Source: Clostridia bacterium
Lineage (GTDB): Bacteria > Bacillota > Clostridia > Christensenellales > Borkfalkiaceae
Assembly: GCA_017504655.1 (NCBI GenBank)
Contig: JAFVQT010000062.1
Location: 1-32,561 of the forward strand
Length of the DNA stretch: 32,561 bases
Direction of reading: 5' to 3'
Numbering within the stretch: the first letter of the stretch is position 1; the number at the start of each line of letters is the position of its first letter. Positions 1 through 8,599 of the stretch are shown piece after piece. The notes below the pieces were generated by a model. That model did not search any database. It was not told where the DNA came from and saw only the letters and a list, made by a program, of their open reading frames with translations. Made by a program: the position numbers and the translations under genes.

Positions 1-1
1 C

Positions 2-3000
2 AATCTTACAATGATTACCGATAACGAAGCGTTCGATAAGCTTTGCAACGAATACGTAGTAACGTTTGTAAACGGTCTTTTAGATGCAAAGGATAAGTTA
101 GACTTTGTACTTGGATATCTTGACGAGGCTAAGCTTGGCGACCTTGCTAAGATAGCGCTCAAGGATCTTACGAGAGAGCCTGACAAGTGGTATAACGGCA
201 GCAAGGGTATGATGCTTGTTGTAAGCGACGTACTTGACGTAACCGTAGGTGAGCTTCGCGGATGGTTAAAGACTATGGGCGAAAAGCAGACGATTTCTGA
301 TATGGTACATGCAACGAGCGAAGGCAGAACGGCTCTTGTATACGTGGCAGACCTTTTCGGAAAGGAAAGCTTTGGCAACAACGGCTTAGATAAGCTTTTA
401 GACCTCATAGTAATCACCGAGCTTGTAGACGTAATGACCGGCATTAAGACGGACGTTACTGCAAACAAGATGAGCGACGATCCAAAGATTGCATACGTTC
501 TTAACATAACCGACAAGGTATTCTTTGGAGATTTTGCAAATCTTGAGTCTAACGAAGATCACAACCAGTGGTACGATAAGGACGGTAATGAGATAAAGGG
601 TATTATGAATACCGTTTATAGCATACCTGTAAGCTACGTTCTCTACGTAATAGCAATAATAGCAAACCCATCAATTTTAGAGGATGCTCTTAAGGATATC
701 AGAGTAGGTGACGTTCTTCAAACGCCTTACAACAATATCAAGAACTTAGATTCTACAATTGTTGGAGATAAAGACAATAAAGAAGTTGACTACACTGTAG
801 AAGGCGCGTATAAGATTGTAGTTGAAGGTTTTGTAAACCTTACCCTTTACGATCTCTACGAATCTGCAGTAAAAGACAAGACGGCAAAAGAAGACTTAGA
901 GAGATTCTTCCTTGATAGACCTTTGGGCGACTTGTTATTCGACACCTTAGTTCAGTTCGTATTAAAGGAGAAGGGAGAAGACCTTGACCTTGTTGGATAC
1001 GGACACGAGGCTATAGTAGACGGCAAGTATAAGGTAGATTATAGCTTGGCAGAGGTTGTAAGTGCTATAATGAATATCAACACCAAAGAGCTTCTCGATG
1101 CAAAAGACAAGGTTGGATTCCTTGTAGACGAGGTATTCGGTGACTTCTACGTTGGTGACTTTGTATACGATATTCTCAGAAAGGTTACTCGCGGAAAGGT
1201 TAACGTAGGCGTAGACGGAATGTATGCATTCCAAAACAAGAAAGCAAACGGCGGCATGTACTTTGCAAACGAAAACTTCAGCGTAATTATCTCGGGTATA
1301 TTCAACCTTAAGGTAAAAGAGGTTTACGATGCAATTAAGAGTAACACGTTAAAAGACCTTGTAACCGAAACCTTTGAAGAAGCTACTCTCGGCGAGTTGT
1401 TCTACGACTTGTTCAGAAAATTCTTAGCAAAGACGTTAAGTCTTGAGGCTCACGGATACGGATGGCAGATTCCTTCTAATCCAAACCTCATCGAGGGCAA
1501 GTTCGAAAAGCTTATGTATGCAATATTTGCAATCAAGGTTAGCGACGTGCTTGACTTGACGAAGAAGCGTGTAACGAACACAGAATTTGCAGTTAAGGCA
1601 TTCGGTCACCTCTATTTAGGCGAGGTAATTGCTCCGTTTGTAGAAAAGGTTGCAGAAAAGAGCTTGAACAGCAAGTTCAATTATGACGAAAGCAATGATT
1701 ACGCACTTACCGTAGAGGGTAACTTTGCAGAAGTACTCAATGCAGTATTTAGCATAAGCATGTCCAAGGCTCTTCAAACTAAGAAGGTAATTAAGCTGTT
1801 CTTCGGTGAAGACGGTGTGCTTGAAGACATGCCTGCAGGTCATATCTTTGGATACGTAGCTCAGGTGAAGGCACTTTCCAAGACCTTCAAGAAAACTACT
1901 ATAGAGCATGAGTATAACGGCGAATGGATTATTGGCGGAACGTACGCTGTTCCTATGGATATCCTTTGCAACGACGTAACGCTCGGCGTTCTCTACGGTG
2001 CAACCGGCACAGGAAAGAGCCTCAAAAACGACGTGCTTATCCCATACTTTGGCAAGGTTGAGCTCGGTCACTTTGCAGGCGGAACGCTTGTAGACGGTGA
2101 TTGGTATAAAGCAAACGGCGAGCCTCACCCAACGTTTGGTGCTAAGAACGTAATAATGATTGCATTCTACAACTTAACCGTTGAAGAGGTTCTTGCTAAA
2201 GACTTTGATCCTACGCACGTTATAGAAGACATCTATGCAGGTCAGATTATGAACTACTACAGATGTGGCGAGTTTGAGTTCAGCAAAGACGAGGAAAGCG
2301 ATTTAATCGTATGCGACGACGAGACTCACGTAGACGATAGCGGTGCATATCACCTCCACGATGGCGATACTACTAAGTATACGGTAGTAGAAGACGGCGA
2401 GTTTGAATACTGTGACCAGGCTCACGTAGACGATAGGTTTGCATATCATATCCACTACATTTGCGATATCGAAGACGAAGCTCACGATCACGCAGATATG
2501 GGTAAGGGTTGGTACTATAAGGAAGGCGAAGAGTATAAGAAGGCAGGCGCAGTAGAAAGCGCAGTTGCAGATCTTACTCTTAAGGCTCTTATGGGCGGAA
2601 GATTCAGCATGGCTGAAACGCTCAGAGGTGTAAAGCTCGGTGAAGCAATGAACCTTGTTCACTGTGACGAAACGCACGCAGACTGTGCTGTAACGGAATT
2701 AGATCCTACTCACGTATGTGAAGAGGGCTGGTACGAAAAGCACGAGGAAGGCGGTGTAGTAAGCTATGTTAAGACGTCGGTTGTTCTTAATAAGATTGCA
2801 GACGTTGACCTTTACGTACTGTTTACTAACGGCTTAGACTTTGATACAATCTTTGAAGGCGTTTACGTTGGTGACGTATTGGGTTACGCACACTGCTATA
2901 TCGACGAAAACGGTAACAGAGTATGTGACGAAGCTCTCGGTCACGGCGACGGAGATCATAAGACTACTAACATGTGGTATGTACATTCTGATACAAACGA

Positions 3001-3886
3001 CGACGGTGTAGTTGACGAGCTTGACGGATACAGAAAGGCTACTCCATTAGAGAGAACGTTTGCAAGCGTTGAGATGACTGAAATCTTGAACGGTGGCTTC
3101 GACGTGGAAACTGAGCTTGAAGAAATCACTCTCGGTGAATTTATGAGCTACGAAAGGTGTACCGGTGACGATGATTGCTACGTACATCCGGACGGATGCA
3201 CTCACGCAGACGATTGCTTAGTATGCCCGCCTGATTGTATCCATGCAAAAGACTGTCCTGTACATCCGGACGGCTGGTGCTCTTCTACTTGGTTTAACGA
3301 AGAGGATGACGGAACGTATACCGTTGTTACTAATAATCTCGTACTTGCTATTGCAGACTTCACTCTCAAGCAAATGCAAGATCCTACCTTTGCAGACACG
3401 CTTTTATCAAGCGTAAAGAATAAGGTAACTATTGGCGACGTATTCGGTAATACTGACGGAACTCCGCTTTCACTCCTTGATCCTACTACAACGATAGGCG
3501 AAATCAACGGCGAGCTTACAGACGTATTCAAAAATGCAACTGCGGGCGATATGTACGAGGCTAACGTCCTTCCGTTTGACGACGCTACCTTCCAAAAGAT
3601 GGACGAGGTATTCGGTAAGCTTATTATGTTAGACATTCAGTCTACTACGCCGGGCGATGCGTTTGACAGAATTGATAACGGCAAGGTTTGCGGTAAGGAC
3701 GAGTTTGGTAACGATATTACTTACGGTGATAGGATGCAGGAAGCTCTTAACGCTAACTCAGGCTTAGCTTGCGAGCCGTCGGATGCAGGATACGACACTT
3801 ACGTATACGCTGTAGGTGAAACGTTCTGGATGAGTCTTACTGCTAACCAGCTTGTAGATATACTTATCAATGCGATTAACGTTTAA
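2..3886 (+). CDS. Large repeat protein with His/Cys-rich inserts, 5' partial
   Basis: I do not recognise a named family. The frame is already open at base 2, with no ribosome site before the ATG at 11, so the N-terminus, and any signal peptide, probably lies outside the window. Counted from that ATG there are 1291 residues. The protein is built from about 18 loose repeats, each ending in a short motif of the form hydrophobic-Gly-Asp/Glu-hydrophobic (for example PLGDLLFDTL, YVGDFVYDIL, TLGELFYDLF, YVGDVLGYAH), spaced roughly 45 to 90 residues apart. From about residue 760 to 1095 the repeats carry inserts rich in Cys, His and Asp; the densest, about 1049-1094, alternates Cys and His every few residues. 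These could bind metal. There is no LPXTG motif or C-terminal membrane segment. It is probably a secreted or surface protein, but that is inference. Confidence 0.6.
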   Translation, partial: NLTMITDNEAFDKLCNEYVVTFVNGLLDAKDKLDFVLGYLDEAKLGDLAKIALKDLTREPDKWYNGSKGMMLVVSDVLDVTVGELRGWLKTMGEKQTISDMVHATSEGRTALVYVADLFGKESFGNNGLDKLLDLIVITELVDVMTGIKTDVTANKMSDDPKIAYVLNITDKVFFGDFANLESNEDHNQWYDKDGNEIKGIMNTVYSIPVSYVLYVIAIIANPSILEDALKDIRVGDVLQTPYNNIKNLDSTIVGDKDNKEVDYTVEGAYKIVVEGFVNLTLYDLYESAVKDKTAKEDLERFFLDRPLGDLLFDTLVQFVLKEKGEDLDLVGYGHEAIVDGKYKVDYSLAEVVSAIMNINTKELLDAKDKVGFLVDEVFGDFYVGDFVYDILRKVTRGKVNVGVDGMYAFQNKKANGGMYFANENFSVIISGIFNLKVKEVYDAIKSNTLKDLVTETFEEATLGELFYDLFRKFLAKTLSLEAHGYGWQIPSNPNLIEGKFEKLMYAIFAIKVSDVLDLTKKRVTNTEFAVKAFGHLYLGEVIAPFVEKVAEKSLNSKFNYDESNDYALTVEGNFAEVLNAVFSISMSKALQTKKVIKLFFGEDGVLEDMPAGHIFGYVAQVKALSKTFKKTTIEHEYNGEWIIGGTYAVPMDILCNDVTLGVLYGATGTGKSLKNDVLIPYFGKVELGHFAGGTLVDGDWYKANGEPHPTFGAKNVIMIAFYNLTVEEVLAKDFDPTHVIEDIYAGQIMNYYRCGEFEFSKDEESDLIVCDDETHVDDSGAYHLHDGDTTKYTVVEDGEFEYCDQAHVDDRFAYHIHYICDIEDEAHDHADMGKGWYYKEGEEYKKAGAVESAVADLTLKALMGGRFSMAETLRGVKLGEAMNLVHCDETHADCAVTELDPTHVCEEGWYEKHEEGGVVSYVKTSVVLNKIADVDLYVLFTNGLDFDTIFEGVYVGDVLGYAHCYIDENGNRVCDEALGHGDGDHKTTNMWYVHSDTNDDGVVDELDGYRKATPLERTFASVEMTEILNGGFDVETELEEITLGEFMSYERCTGDDDCYVHPDGCTHADDCLVCPPDCIHAKDCPVHPDGWCSSTWFNEEDDGTYTVVTNNLVLAIADFTLKQMQDPTFADTLLSSVKNKVTIGDVFGNTDGTPLSLLDPTTTIGEINGELTDVFKNATAGDMYEANVLPFDDATFQKMDEVFGKLIMLDIQSTTPGDAFDRIDNGKVCGKDEFGNDITYGDRMQEALNANSGLACEPSDAGYDTYVYAVGETFWMSLTANQLVDILINAINV

Positions 3887-3932
3887 TAGCTATCACACTT
3901 TGAAAAAAGTGGAAAAATAATCAAAAAAGCTT

Positions 3933-3957
3933 TACCCTCTCTTTAAAAGGGAGGGTA
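3933..3957. repeat. Perfect-size hairpin palindrome after the repeat-protein gene
   Basis: An 11-bp inverted repeat with one G-T wobble and a 3-base loop lies 46 bases after the stop codon of the preceding gene. On the + strand no T-run follows it. On the - strand a run of six T follows after four bases, so as a terminator it would work better for - strand transcription. It may instead be a dispersed palindromic repeat or an RNA-stabilising hairpin. Confidence 0.5.
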
Positions 3958-3984
3958 GGGTTGGTTTGTATAGCGTAAAAACGC

Positions 3985-4013
3985 TTGACAAACAAAAATA
4001 ATAATTATATAAT
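3985..4013 (+). promoter_or_regulatory. Sigma-A promoter of rpsF-ssb-rpsR
   Basis: TTGACA at 3985-3990 and TATAAT at 4008-4013 are separated by exactly 17 bases, a perfect housekeeping promoter. The predicted RNA start near 4020 leaves a leader of about 140 bases before rpsF. Confidence 0.9.
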
Positions 4014-4019
4014 GTTTAG

Positions 4020-4161
4020 GCTTAAGTTAAGCTTAAGCATAGCAGAAAAATGCAAAACGCGTTTTTCACACACTGAGCAAGGCAAATATATTTAAGTCTT
4101 AGCTTAGTTACCTTGCTTACGGCAAGACCGTAAGCCGAATAAGTCCGGGAGGTAAAAAGAA
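4020..4161 (+). promoter_or_regulatory. Structured 5' leader of rpsF operon, candidate S6:S18-binding leader
   Basis: The leader contains a 7-bp hairpin at its very start (4020-4038) and a perfect 8-bp hairpin at 4115-4135 with a 5-base loop, followed by CCGAAT, CCGGG and the ribosome site GGGAGGT (4147-4153), 8 bases before the rpsF ATG. In many bacteria the S6:S18 complex represses this operon by binding an mRNA structure that mimics its 16S rRNA site and shows a CCG trinucleotide. Position and CCG-containing stem fit that, but I cannot run a covariance model, so the assignment is a candidate. Confidence 0.45.
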
Positions 4162-4443
4162 ATGAACAAGTACGAAATGATTTACATTTTGGATACTGCT
4201 TGTACCGACGAGAAGAGAGATTCTTTAATGGAAAAGATCGAAAACGTTGTTGTAAAGGCAGGCGGTACTGTTGAGAAGGTTGAAAAGTGGGGCGTTAAGA
4301 AGCTCGCTTATCCTATCGACTACAAAACTGAAGGTTATTACGTATACATGGCGTTTGAAGGCGACAGCGAGCTCGTTCAGGAAATGAAGAGAGTTATCGG
4401 TATAGCTGAAAACGTTATTAGACGTCTTATAACCAAACGTTAA
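4162..4443 (+). CDS. rpsF: 30S ribosomal protein S6
   Basis: S6 (bS6) of 93 residues, the usual length. It binds the central domain of 16S rRNA as a heterodimer with S18. The sequence shows the family pattern: an opening MNKYEMIYIL strand, WGVKKLAYPI in the middle, and GYYVYMAF near residue 60. The start is fixed by GGGAGGT 8 bases upstream. It is first in the classic rpsF-ssb-rpsR order, with 13 bases to ssb. The perfect promoter and the structured leader upstream suggest strong, autoregulated expression. Confidence 0.97.
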   Translation: MNKYEMIYILDTACTDEKRDSLMEKIENVVVKAGGTVEKVEKWGVKKLAYPIDYKTEGYYVYMAFEGDSELVQEMKRVIGIAENVIRRLITKR

Positions 4444-4456
4444 TGGGAGAAAGATT

Positions 4457-4870
4457 ATGAACAAATTATTTTTGATCGGAAATTTAACCCGTGATCCTGA
4501 AATGAGCGAAACTGCAACAGGTGTAGCATTCTGCCGTCTTGGTATTGCAGTAAACAGACCATATCAGGGTAGCGACGGCGAAAGAGCAACTGACTTTTTT
4601 AACGTAACCGTATGGAGAAATCACGCAGAAAACTGTGGTAGATATCTTAAAAAAGGCAGTAAGGTTGCTATCGTCGGAAGTCTTCAGAATCGTTCATACG
4701 AGGATAAAGACGGAAACAAAAGACAGGTAACGGATATAATTGCAAACGAAGTTGAATTTTTATCTGTTAGAAACCAAGGCGAGGGCATGGATATAGAAAT
4801 GGCTGAGCCTATTCGTCGTAACGAAAGACCGGCATTAGAGCCTGTTAACGAAGACGATTTACCGTTTTAA
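4457..4870 (+). CDS. ssb: Single-stranded DNA-binding protein
   Basis: SSB of 137 residues. The OB fold covers about residues 1-105, opening with MNKLFLIGNLTRDPE and including the core DFFNVTVWR and the segment KGSKVAIVGSLQNRSYEDKD. A short acidic linker leads to the tip DDLPF, the conserved peptide that recruits replication and repair partners. The protein coats single-stranded DNA during replication, recombination and repair. GGGAGAAAG precedes the ATG. The linker is short compared with most SSBs. The place between rpsF and rpsR is the standard arrangement in Bacillota. Confidence 0.97.
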   Translation: MNKLFLIGNLTRDPEMSETATGVAFCRLGIAVNRPYQGSDGERATDFFNVTVWRNHAENCGRYLKKGSKVAIVGSLQNRSYEDKDGNKRQVTDIIANEVEFLSVRNQGEGMDIEMAEPIRRNERPALEPVNEDDLPF

Positions 4871-4890
4871 TTATTAAAAGGAGCTAAAAA

Positions 4891-5154
4891 ATGGAAGAAA
4901 AGACTACTGCAACTCCGGTAGCTGCTAAAAAGCCTGTAAGAAAGGCACCAAGAAGAAAGGTTTGTGCTTTCTGCGTAGAAAAGGCAACTGCTATCGACTA
5001 TAAAGATACTGCAAAATTAAAGAAGTTCATCACCGAAAAGGGCAAGATGTTGCCACGCCGTATGACCGGTGTATGTGCTAAGCACCAAAGAATCCTTGCA
5101 AGCGCAATAAAGAGAGCAAGACTTGTAGCTTTATTACCATTCAAGGGTGAATAA
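4891..5154 (+). CDS. rpsR: 30S ribosomal protein S18, zinc-type
   Basis: S18 (bS18) of 87 residues, with a basic N-terminal tail rich in Lys, Ala and Pro, then the conserved core including DYKDT, LPRRMTG and a C-terminal [12 protein letters not shown] helix. Cys25, Cys28, Cys62 and His65 form a complete zinc-ribbon set, so this is the zinc-binding (C+) form; organisms with a zinc-free paralogue often swap the two under zinc limitation. AAAGGAG lies upstream of the ATG, 20 bases after ssb. The operon ends at the terminator 5213-5257. Confidence 0.97.
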   Translation: MEEKTTATPVAAKKPVRKAPRRKVCAFCVEKATAIDYKDTAKLKKFITEKGKMLPRRMTGVCAKHQRILASAIKRARLVALLPFKGE

Positions 5155-5212
5155 GAAATTCGGTTTAGATAAAAATTATATAGTAATTTAATCTAAATTA
5201 AATAAAAAACAG

Positions 5213-5257
5213 CGAGGTTTGCTAGCCGTTTTAAAGGCGTAAGCAAACCTCGTTTTT
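5213..5257 (+). terminator. Rho-independent terminator of the rpsF operon
   Basis: A perfect 11-bp stem (5213-5223 with 5242-5252) is followed at once by five T. The loop contains TAAAGGCGTA at 5232-5241, the same 10-mer that forms the left end of the repeat array at 8341. Confidence 0.92.
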
Positions 5258-5284
5258 GCAATAAAGAAGAAAGCAATGCAAAAT

Positions 5285-5319
5285 AATTGCCTTATAGGTT
5301 GATTATTCGTAGTTTTTAA
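5285..5319 (+). repeat. 35-bp intergenic element, copy 1
   Basis: This stretch matches 6504-6538 at 29 of 35 positions, including GTTGATTAT and the closing TTTTTAA. It lies 27 bases before the serine hydrolase start; copy 2 lies between that gene and the Na/Pi transporter. No clear hairpin is visible. The AT-rich end is near where a promoter would be. Function unknown. Confidence 0.55.
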
Positions 5320-5346
5320 CAAAATTAATTAAAATTAAGGTGTTGT

Positions 5347-6450
5347 ATGAGTGCAAAAGAATTCGTGGCCAAACTTGTTGAAGAATTAGGCGTGCCGTAT
5401 ATTGACGTTGCTTGCTATAAATCGCACGAAAACATTTGTAGATTTGCATTTGGAAAGGGTGTAACAGGCAAAGAAAAACTTTATATGTATTCGTGTGGTA
5501 AGGTTATCACCGTAACGACAGCATTAAGGCTTGTAGAGGAAGGCAAAATAGGCTTAGAAGATAAGGTAAGCAAATATCTTCCCGAAATAGAAAAAGCCTT
5601 TATAATAGACGGCAACGGAGAAAAAACCCATGTTGGCAACGAGATGACAGTTAGGCATCTTTTCACAATGACTGCTGGCTTTGATTACAATATACACACT
5701 CAACCTATTGAAAGTTTGGCAAAGCAAAGTAACGGGCAAGCAACTCTCCGTGATTTTATACCAAAGTTTGTTGAAAGTCCGCTTTCATTTTGCCCAGGCG
5801 AGCGTTTTCAATACAGCCTTTGTCACGACGTTTTAACGGCAGTTGTCGAGGTTGCGTCTGGCAAGAAATTTTCTTCATACGTAAACGAGGTTATTTTTTC
5901 TCCACTTGGTATGAAGAATTCGGGTTACGATAACGATGAAACCGATATGGCAGATATCTATAGGGCAAGTGAAGACGGAAGTCTTATCAAGATAGTGGAA
6001 GAAAACATTTTGTTACCTACTAAAGCTTATGAAAGTGGTGGCGCAGGGCTAATTTCTACTGTTGATGACTACTCTATTTTTGCAGATGCACTTGCAAATA
6101 ACGGCGTTGCAAAAAACGGATATAGAGTGTTAAAGCCCGAAACTATTAAACTTATGGCAACCGAGCAAGTTAAAAAGATGTCAATAAACAGTGGCTTTAC
6201 GTGTATTCAAGGCGACGGTGTTTACGGCTATGGCTTGGGTGTTAGAGTTAGGCAAGAAAATACTGATTGGGGATTAGAGGAAGGCGAGTTCGGATGGGAC
6301 GGAGCGGCTTGTTCGTACGTTATGATAGATCCTAAAAATCAAATCTCGGTGTTTATAGGTATGCATATAATGGAATGGCCTACAATGTTTACAGGTAAGC
6401 ATTTAGAAATAGTTAAGGCAATTTATAATGAATATTTCAATAAAAAATAA
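5347..6450 (+). CDS. Serine hydrolase of the beta-lactamase (class C-like) fold
   Basis: A 367-residue protein of the PF00144 family, which includes class C beta-lactamases, DD-peptidases and EstB-type esterases. The nucleophile motif SxxK is Ser49-Cys-Gly-Lys52. The second motif reads Tyr156-Ser-Leu158 in place of the usual Tyr-x-Asn. The KTG-box equivalent falls in GEFGWDGAA, typical of esterase-like members. There is no signal peptide or lipobox, so it is probably cytoplasmic, which argues against a cell-wall or antibiotic-resistance role; the true substrate cannot be told. TAAGG upstream sets the start. It is a single-gene unit between terminators 5213-5257 and 6458-6488. Confidence 0.85.
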   Translation: MSAKEFVAKLVEELGVPYIDVACYKSHENICRFAFGKGVTGKEKLYMYSCGKVITVTTALRLVEEGKIGLEDKVSKYLPEIEKAFIIDGNGEKTHVGNEMTVRHLFTMTAGFDYNIHTQPIESLAKQSNGQATLRDFIPKFVESPLSFCPGERFQYSLCHDVLTAVVEVASGKKFSSYVNEVIFSPLGMKNSGYDNDETDMADIYRASEDGSLIKIVEENILLPTKAYESGGAGLISTVDDYSIFADALANNGVAKNGYRVLKPETIKLMATEQVKKMSINSGFTCIQGDGVYGYGLGVRVRQENTDWGLEEGEFGWDGAACSYVMIDPKNQISVFIGMHIMEWPTMFTGKHLEIVKAIYNEYFNKK

Positions 6451-6457
6451 AAGAAAA

Positions 6458-6488
6458 AAGAACTTGCTATGTGGCAAGTTCTTTTTTT
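6458..6488 (+). terminator. Rho-independent terminator after the serine hydrolase
   Basis: A perfect 10-bp stem (6458-6467 with 6474-6483), a 6-base loop and a T-run to 6488, starting 7 bases after the stop codon. The A-rich run before the stem may let it work in both directions. Confidence 0.92.
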
Positions 6489-6503
6489 GTGTCAATTTAA
6501 ATA

Positions 6504-6538
6504 AATTGCCCTATAAGTTGATTATCGGTGCTTTTTAA
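6504..6538 (+). repeat. 35-bp intergenic element, copy 2
   Basis: Second copy of the element at 5285-5319 (29 of 35 positions equal). It lies between the terminator 6458-6488 and the transporter promoter 6589-6618. Confidence 0.55.
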
Positions 6539-6588
6539 GTCTAAAATAAGCCCTTTTTATTTTGATAAAATAAAATAAATAAAAATGC

Positions 6589-6618
6589 TTGACCTTTTCT
6601 TGACAAATAAGTTATAAT
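6589..6618 (+). promoter_or_regulatory. Sigma-A promoter of the Na/Pi cotransporter gene
   Basis: TTGACC at 6589-6594 and TATAAT at 6613-6618, spacer 18. A TTGACA at 6600-6605 is too close to the -10 box to be used with it. Confidence 0.75.
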
Positions 6619-6707
6619 TTTTATCGTGGGGTAGGTTGAGAGAAAACCAAAAATCAAGCCTACTACAAATCAAAATTGTATATAATTTTTACTTAAAGGA
6701 GAAATAT

Positions 6708-8351
6708 ATGTTAGTTAGTCTTTTAACTCTGCTAACAGGTATCGGCGTATTCATAGCAGGTATGAATATGATGAGCGAAGGCTTAGAAAAGAGTGCAGGT
6801 AGAGGTATGAAAGCCCTTTTGGGTACAATCTCTACAAACCGTTTTGCTGGCGTATGCACGGGTATTGCGGCAACGGCAATTATTCAGTCATCGTCGGCAA
6901 CCAGCGTTATAGTAATAGGTTTTGTAAACGCAGGTATTATGACGCTCGTTCAGGCTTGCTCAATTATTATGGGTGCAAACGTTGGCACGACGGTAACCAA
7001 CGCTTTAGTTGCTCTTTCTGGCTCAAGTTTTGATATTGACGTATTTATGATGGCACTTGCTTTTATAGGCGTTATGATGATGTTTATAAAGCGAGAAAAA
7101 ATTAAGAATATCGGCTTAATTTTATGTGGACTCGGCGTGTTGTTCGTAGGTCTTGACCTTATGAGTGGTGCGTTCAAAGGTGGCAAGGAAATAACCGAAT
7201 TCTTCCAAAATCTTTTCAAAATTATTGAATTTCCGTTGCTTTTAATACTTGTAGGAGTTGTATTTACGGCACTTGTTCAATCTTCTTCTGCTGCAACTGG
7301 TATCGTTATCATTATGGCAGGCGAAAGTGTTATCGGTCTTGACAGTGCAATGTTCATAGTTCTTGGCGCAACTATCGGTACTTGTATAACCTCAACTTTA
7401 GCGAGCCTTGGTGCAGGTGTAAACGCAAAGCGTACTGCATTTATGCACCTTATGATAAACGTTGTAGGTACTTGTATCTTCACGGCAATTATTTGGCCTT
7501 TAAAGGACGTTATCGTTGGATGGCTTGCTCCAATCGAATCTACAATGTGGCAGATTACTGTATTCCATATTGTATATAAAGTTTTACTTACTATCGTTCT
7601 TCTTCCTTTTGTAAAACAAATTGTTGCTTTGGCAGAAAAAGCAATAAAGGAAAAGCCAACCGAAGACGAAAAGAGAAAGTTAAAATATGTAGACGACAGA
7701 CTTTTAAAATCTCCTGCAATCGCTCTTATGCAAGTTAAAAAAGAGGTTGAATATATGGCAACCCTGGCAAAGCAAAACCTTGAGCTTTCACTCGATGGCA
7801 TAATTACAGGCAATGAAAAAACCCTTGCAGAGGTTTATGAAAGAGAAAAGCTTATCAACTTTACAAACAATGCGGTTACAAAGTATTTAATCAAGCTTTC
7901 TCCGCTTGTAGACGTTTCGGCAGAGCGTGTAATCGGCTCGTATTTCCACGTTTTAAACGACTTGGAGCGTGTGGGTGACCATGCTGAAAACTTCTTTGAG
8001 ATAGGCGTACAAATGAAAAAGGGCGGAATGGCATTCTCTGAGACTGCGAAAGAAGAGCTCAGAGAAATGTACAAAAAAGTATTTGAGATGTTTGAAATAG
8101 CAATCAATGCTTTTGACAACTTAAGCACAGAGCATTTAGCAGAGCTTACCGCTAAAGAAAACGAGGTGGACAATTTAAAGAAAAAACTCAATGCATCACA
8201 CGTTACAAGGCTTGCTAATGGCGACTGTTCCATGGATCACAGCCCATATTTCTTCTCAGCCGTTGCCGGCTTGGAAAGAGTAGCCGATCACCTTGTAAAC
8301 GTGGGATATAGTATTGTAAACCCAACAGGTTCACAATCCGTAAAGGCGTAA
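6708..8351 (+). CDS. Na/Pi cotransporter family protein with PhoU-like C-terminal domain
   Basis: A 547-residue PNaS-type sodium:phosphate symporter. The membrane half (about 1-330) holds two inverted repeats, each with the signature QSSSA (residues 60-64 and 191-195), matched by GANVGTT and GATIGTC a little further on. The C-terminal half (about 340-540) is helical and PhoU-like, with LERVGDHAENF and LERVADHLVNV. It likely imports phosphate or a similar anion, with the PhoU part tuning uptake. The frame stays open upstream to a TTG at 6636, but the ATG at 6708 is preferred because AAAGGAG sits 6 bases before it. The last codons (Ser-Val-Lys-Ala-stop) lie inside the left end of the repeat array starting at 8341, so the tail may have been altered by that element. 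Confidence 0.9.
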   Translation: MLVSLLTLLTGIGVFIAGMNMMSEGLEKSAGRGMKALLGTISTNRFAGVCTGIAATAIIQSSSATSVIVIGFVNAGIMTLVQACSIIMGANVGTTVTNALVALSGSSFDIDVFMMALAFIGVMMMFIKREKIKNIGLILCGLGVLFVGLDLMSGAFKGGKEITEFFQNLFKIIEFPLLLILVGVVFTALVQSSSAATGIVIIMAGESVIGLDSAMFIVLGATIGTCITSTLASLGAGVNAKRTAFMHLMINVVGTCIFTAIIWPLKDVIVGWLAPIESTMWQITVFHIVYKVLLTIVLLPFVKQIVALAEKAIKEKPTEDEKRKLKYVDDRLLKSPAIALMQVKKEVEYMATLAKQNLELSLDGIITGNEKTLAEVYEREKLINFTNNAVTKYLIKLSPLVDVSAERVIGSYFHVLNDLERVGDHAENFFEIGVQMKKGGMAFSETAKEELREMYKKVFEMFEIAINAFDNLSTEHLAELTAKENEVDNLKKKLNASHVTRLANGDCSMDHSPYFFSAVAGLERVADHLVNVGYSIVNPTGSQSVKA

Positions 8352-8466
8352 TAAACTTCGCAATACTTTGTTTCTAAAAAGCGATAGCAACTGGTATGAC
8401 CAACAAGGTCTATCCCACCTGCTATCGCTTTTTGAGCCTCGTCTTGCTCGTTTCTACGCCTTTACG
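8341..8466 (+). repeat. Hairpin repeat unit U1 (array behind the Na/Pi transporter)
   Basis: The unit begins with TAAAGGCGTA inside the transporter stop region and ends with TACGCCTTTA, its inverted copy. Between lie TAATAAACTTCG (8349-8360), a long hairpin (8376-8433; 17-position arm with 3 mismatches, A-run before and T-run after) and a small GAGC/GCTC hairpin. The inner loop reads TGACC-AACAA-GGTCTA. Bases 8359-8440 recur identically at 8610-8691. Confidence 0.8.
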
Positions 8467-8474
8467 GCATAATG

Positions 8475-8591
8475 TAATAAACTTCGTTATGCTTCGTTAC
8501 TGATTCAAAAAGGCGAACACAATGACCAACAAGGTCTATTGTGTCCGCCTTTTTTCTCGAGCCTCGCCTAACTCGTTTCTACGCCTTTACG
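8475..8591 (+). repeat. Hairpin repeat unit U2
   Basis: It starts with TAATAAACTTCG, 126 bases after the same 12-mer in U1. The arms of its main hairpin (8507-8555) differ from U1 but pair fully apart from one A-C mismatch. The inner loop TGACC-AACAA-GGTCTA is unchanged. It ends in the 20-bp sequence at 8572-8591, identical to 8447-8466 and 8834-8853. Confidence 0.8.
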
Positions 8592-8599
8592 ACAATATG

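Noticed and set aside
1616..2677. Long antisense frames opposite the giant repeat protein
   Set aside because: They are shadows of its biased codon use and have no ribosome sites or family features.
5347..6450. Antibiotic-resistance beta-lactamase
   Set aside because: No signal peptide, Tyr-x-Asn changed to Tyr-Ser-Leu, and an esterase-like GWDGAA box; only the fold is supported.
6636..6707. Longer N-terminus of the Na/Pi transporter from a TTG
   Set aside because: No ribosome site at the TTG, it falls right after the promoter, and AAAGGAG is placed for the ATG at 6708.
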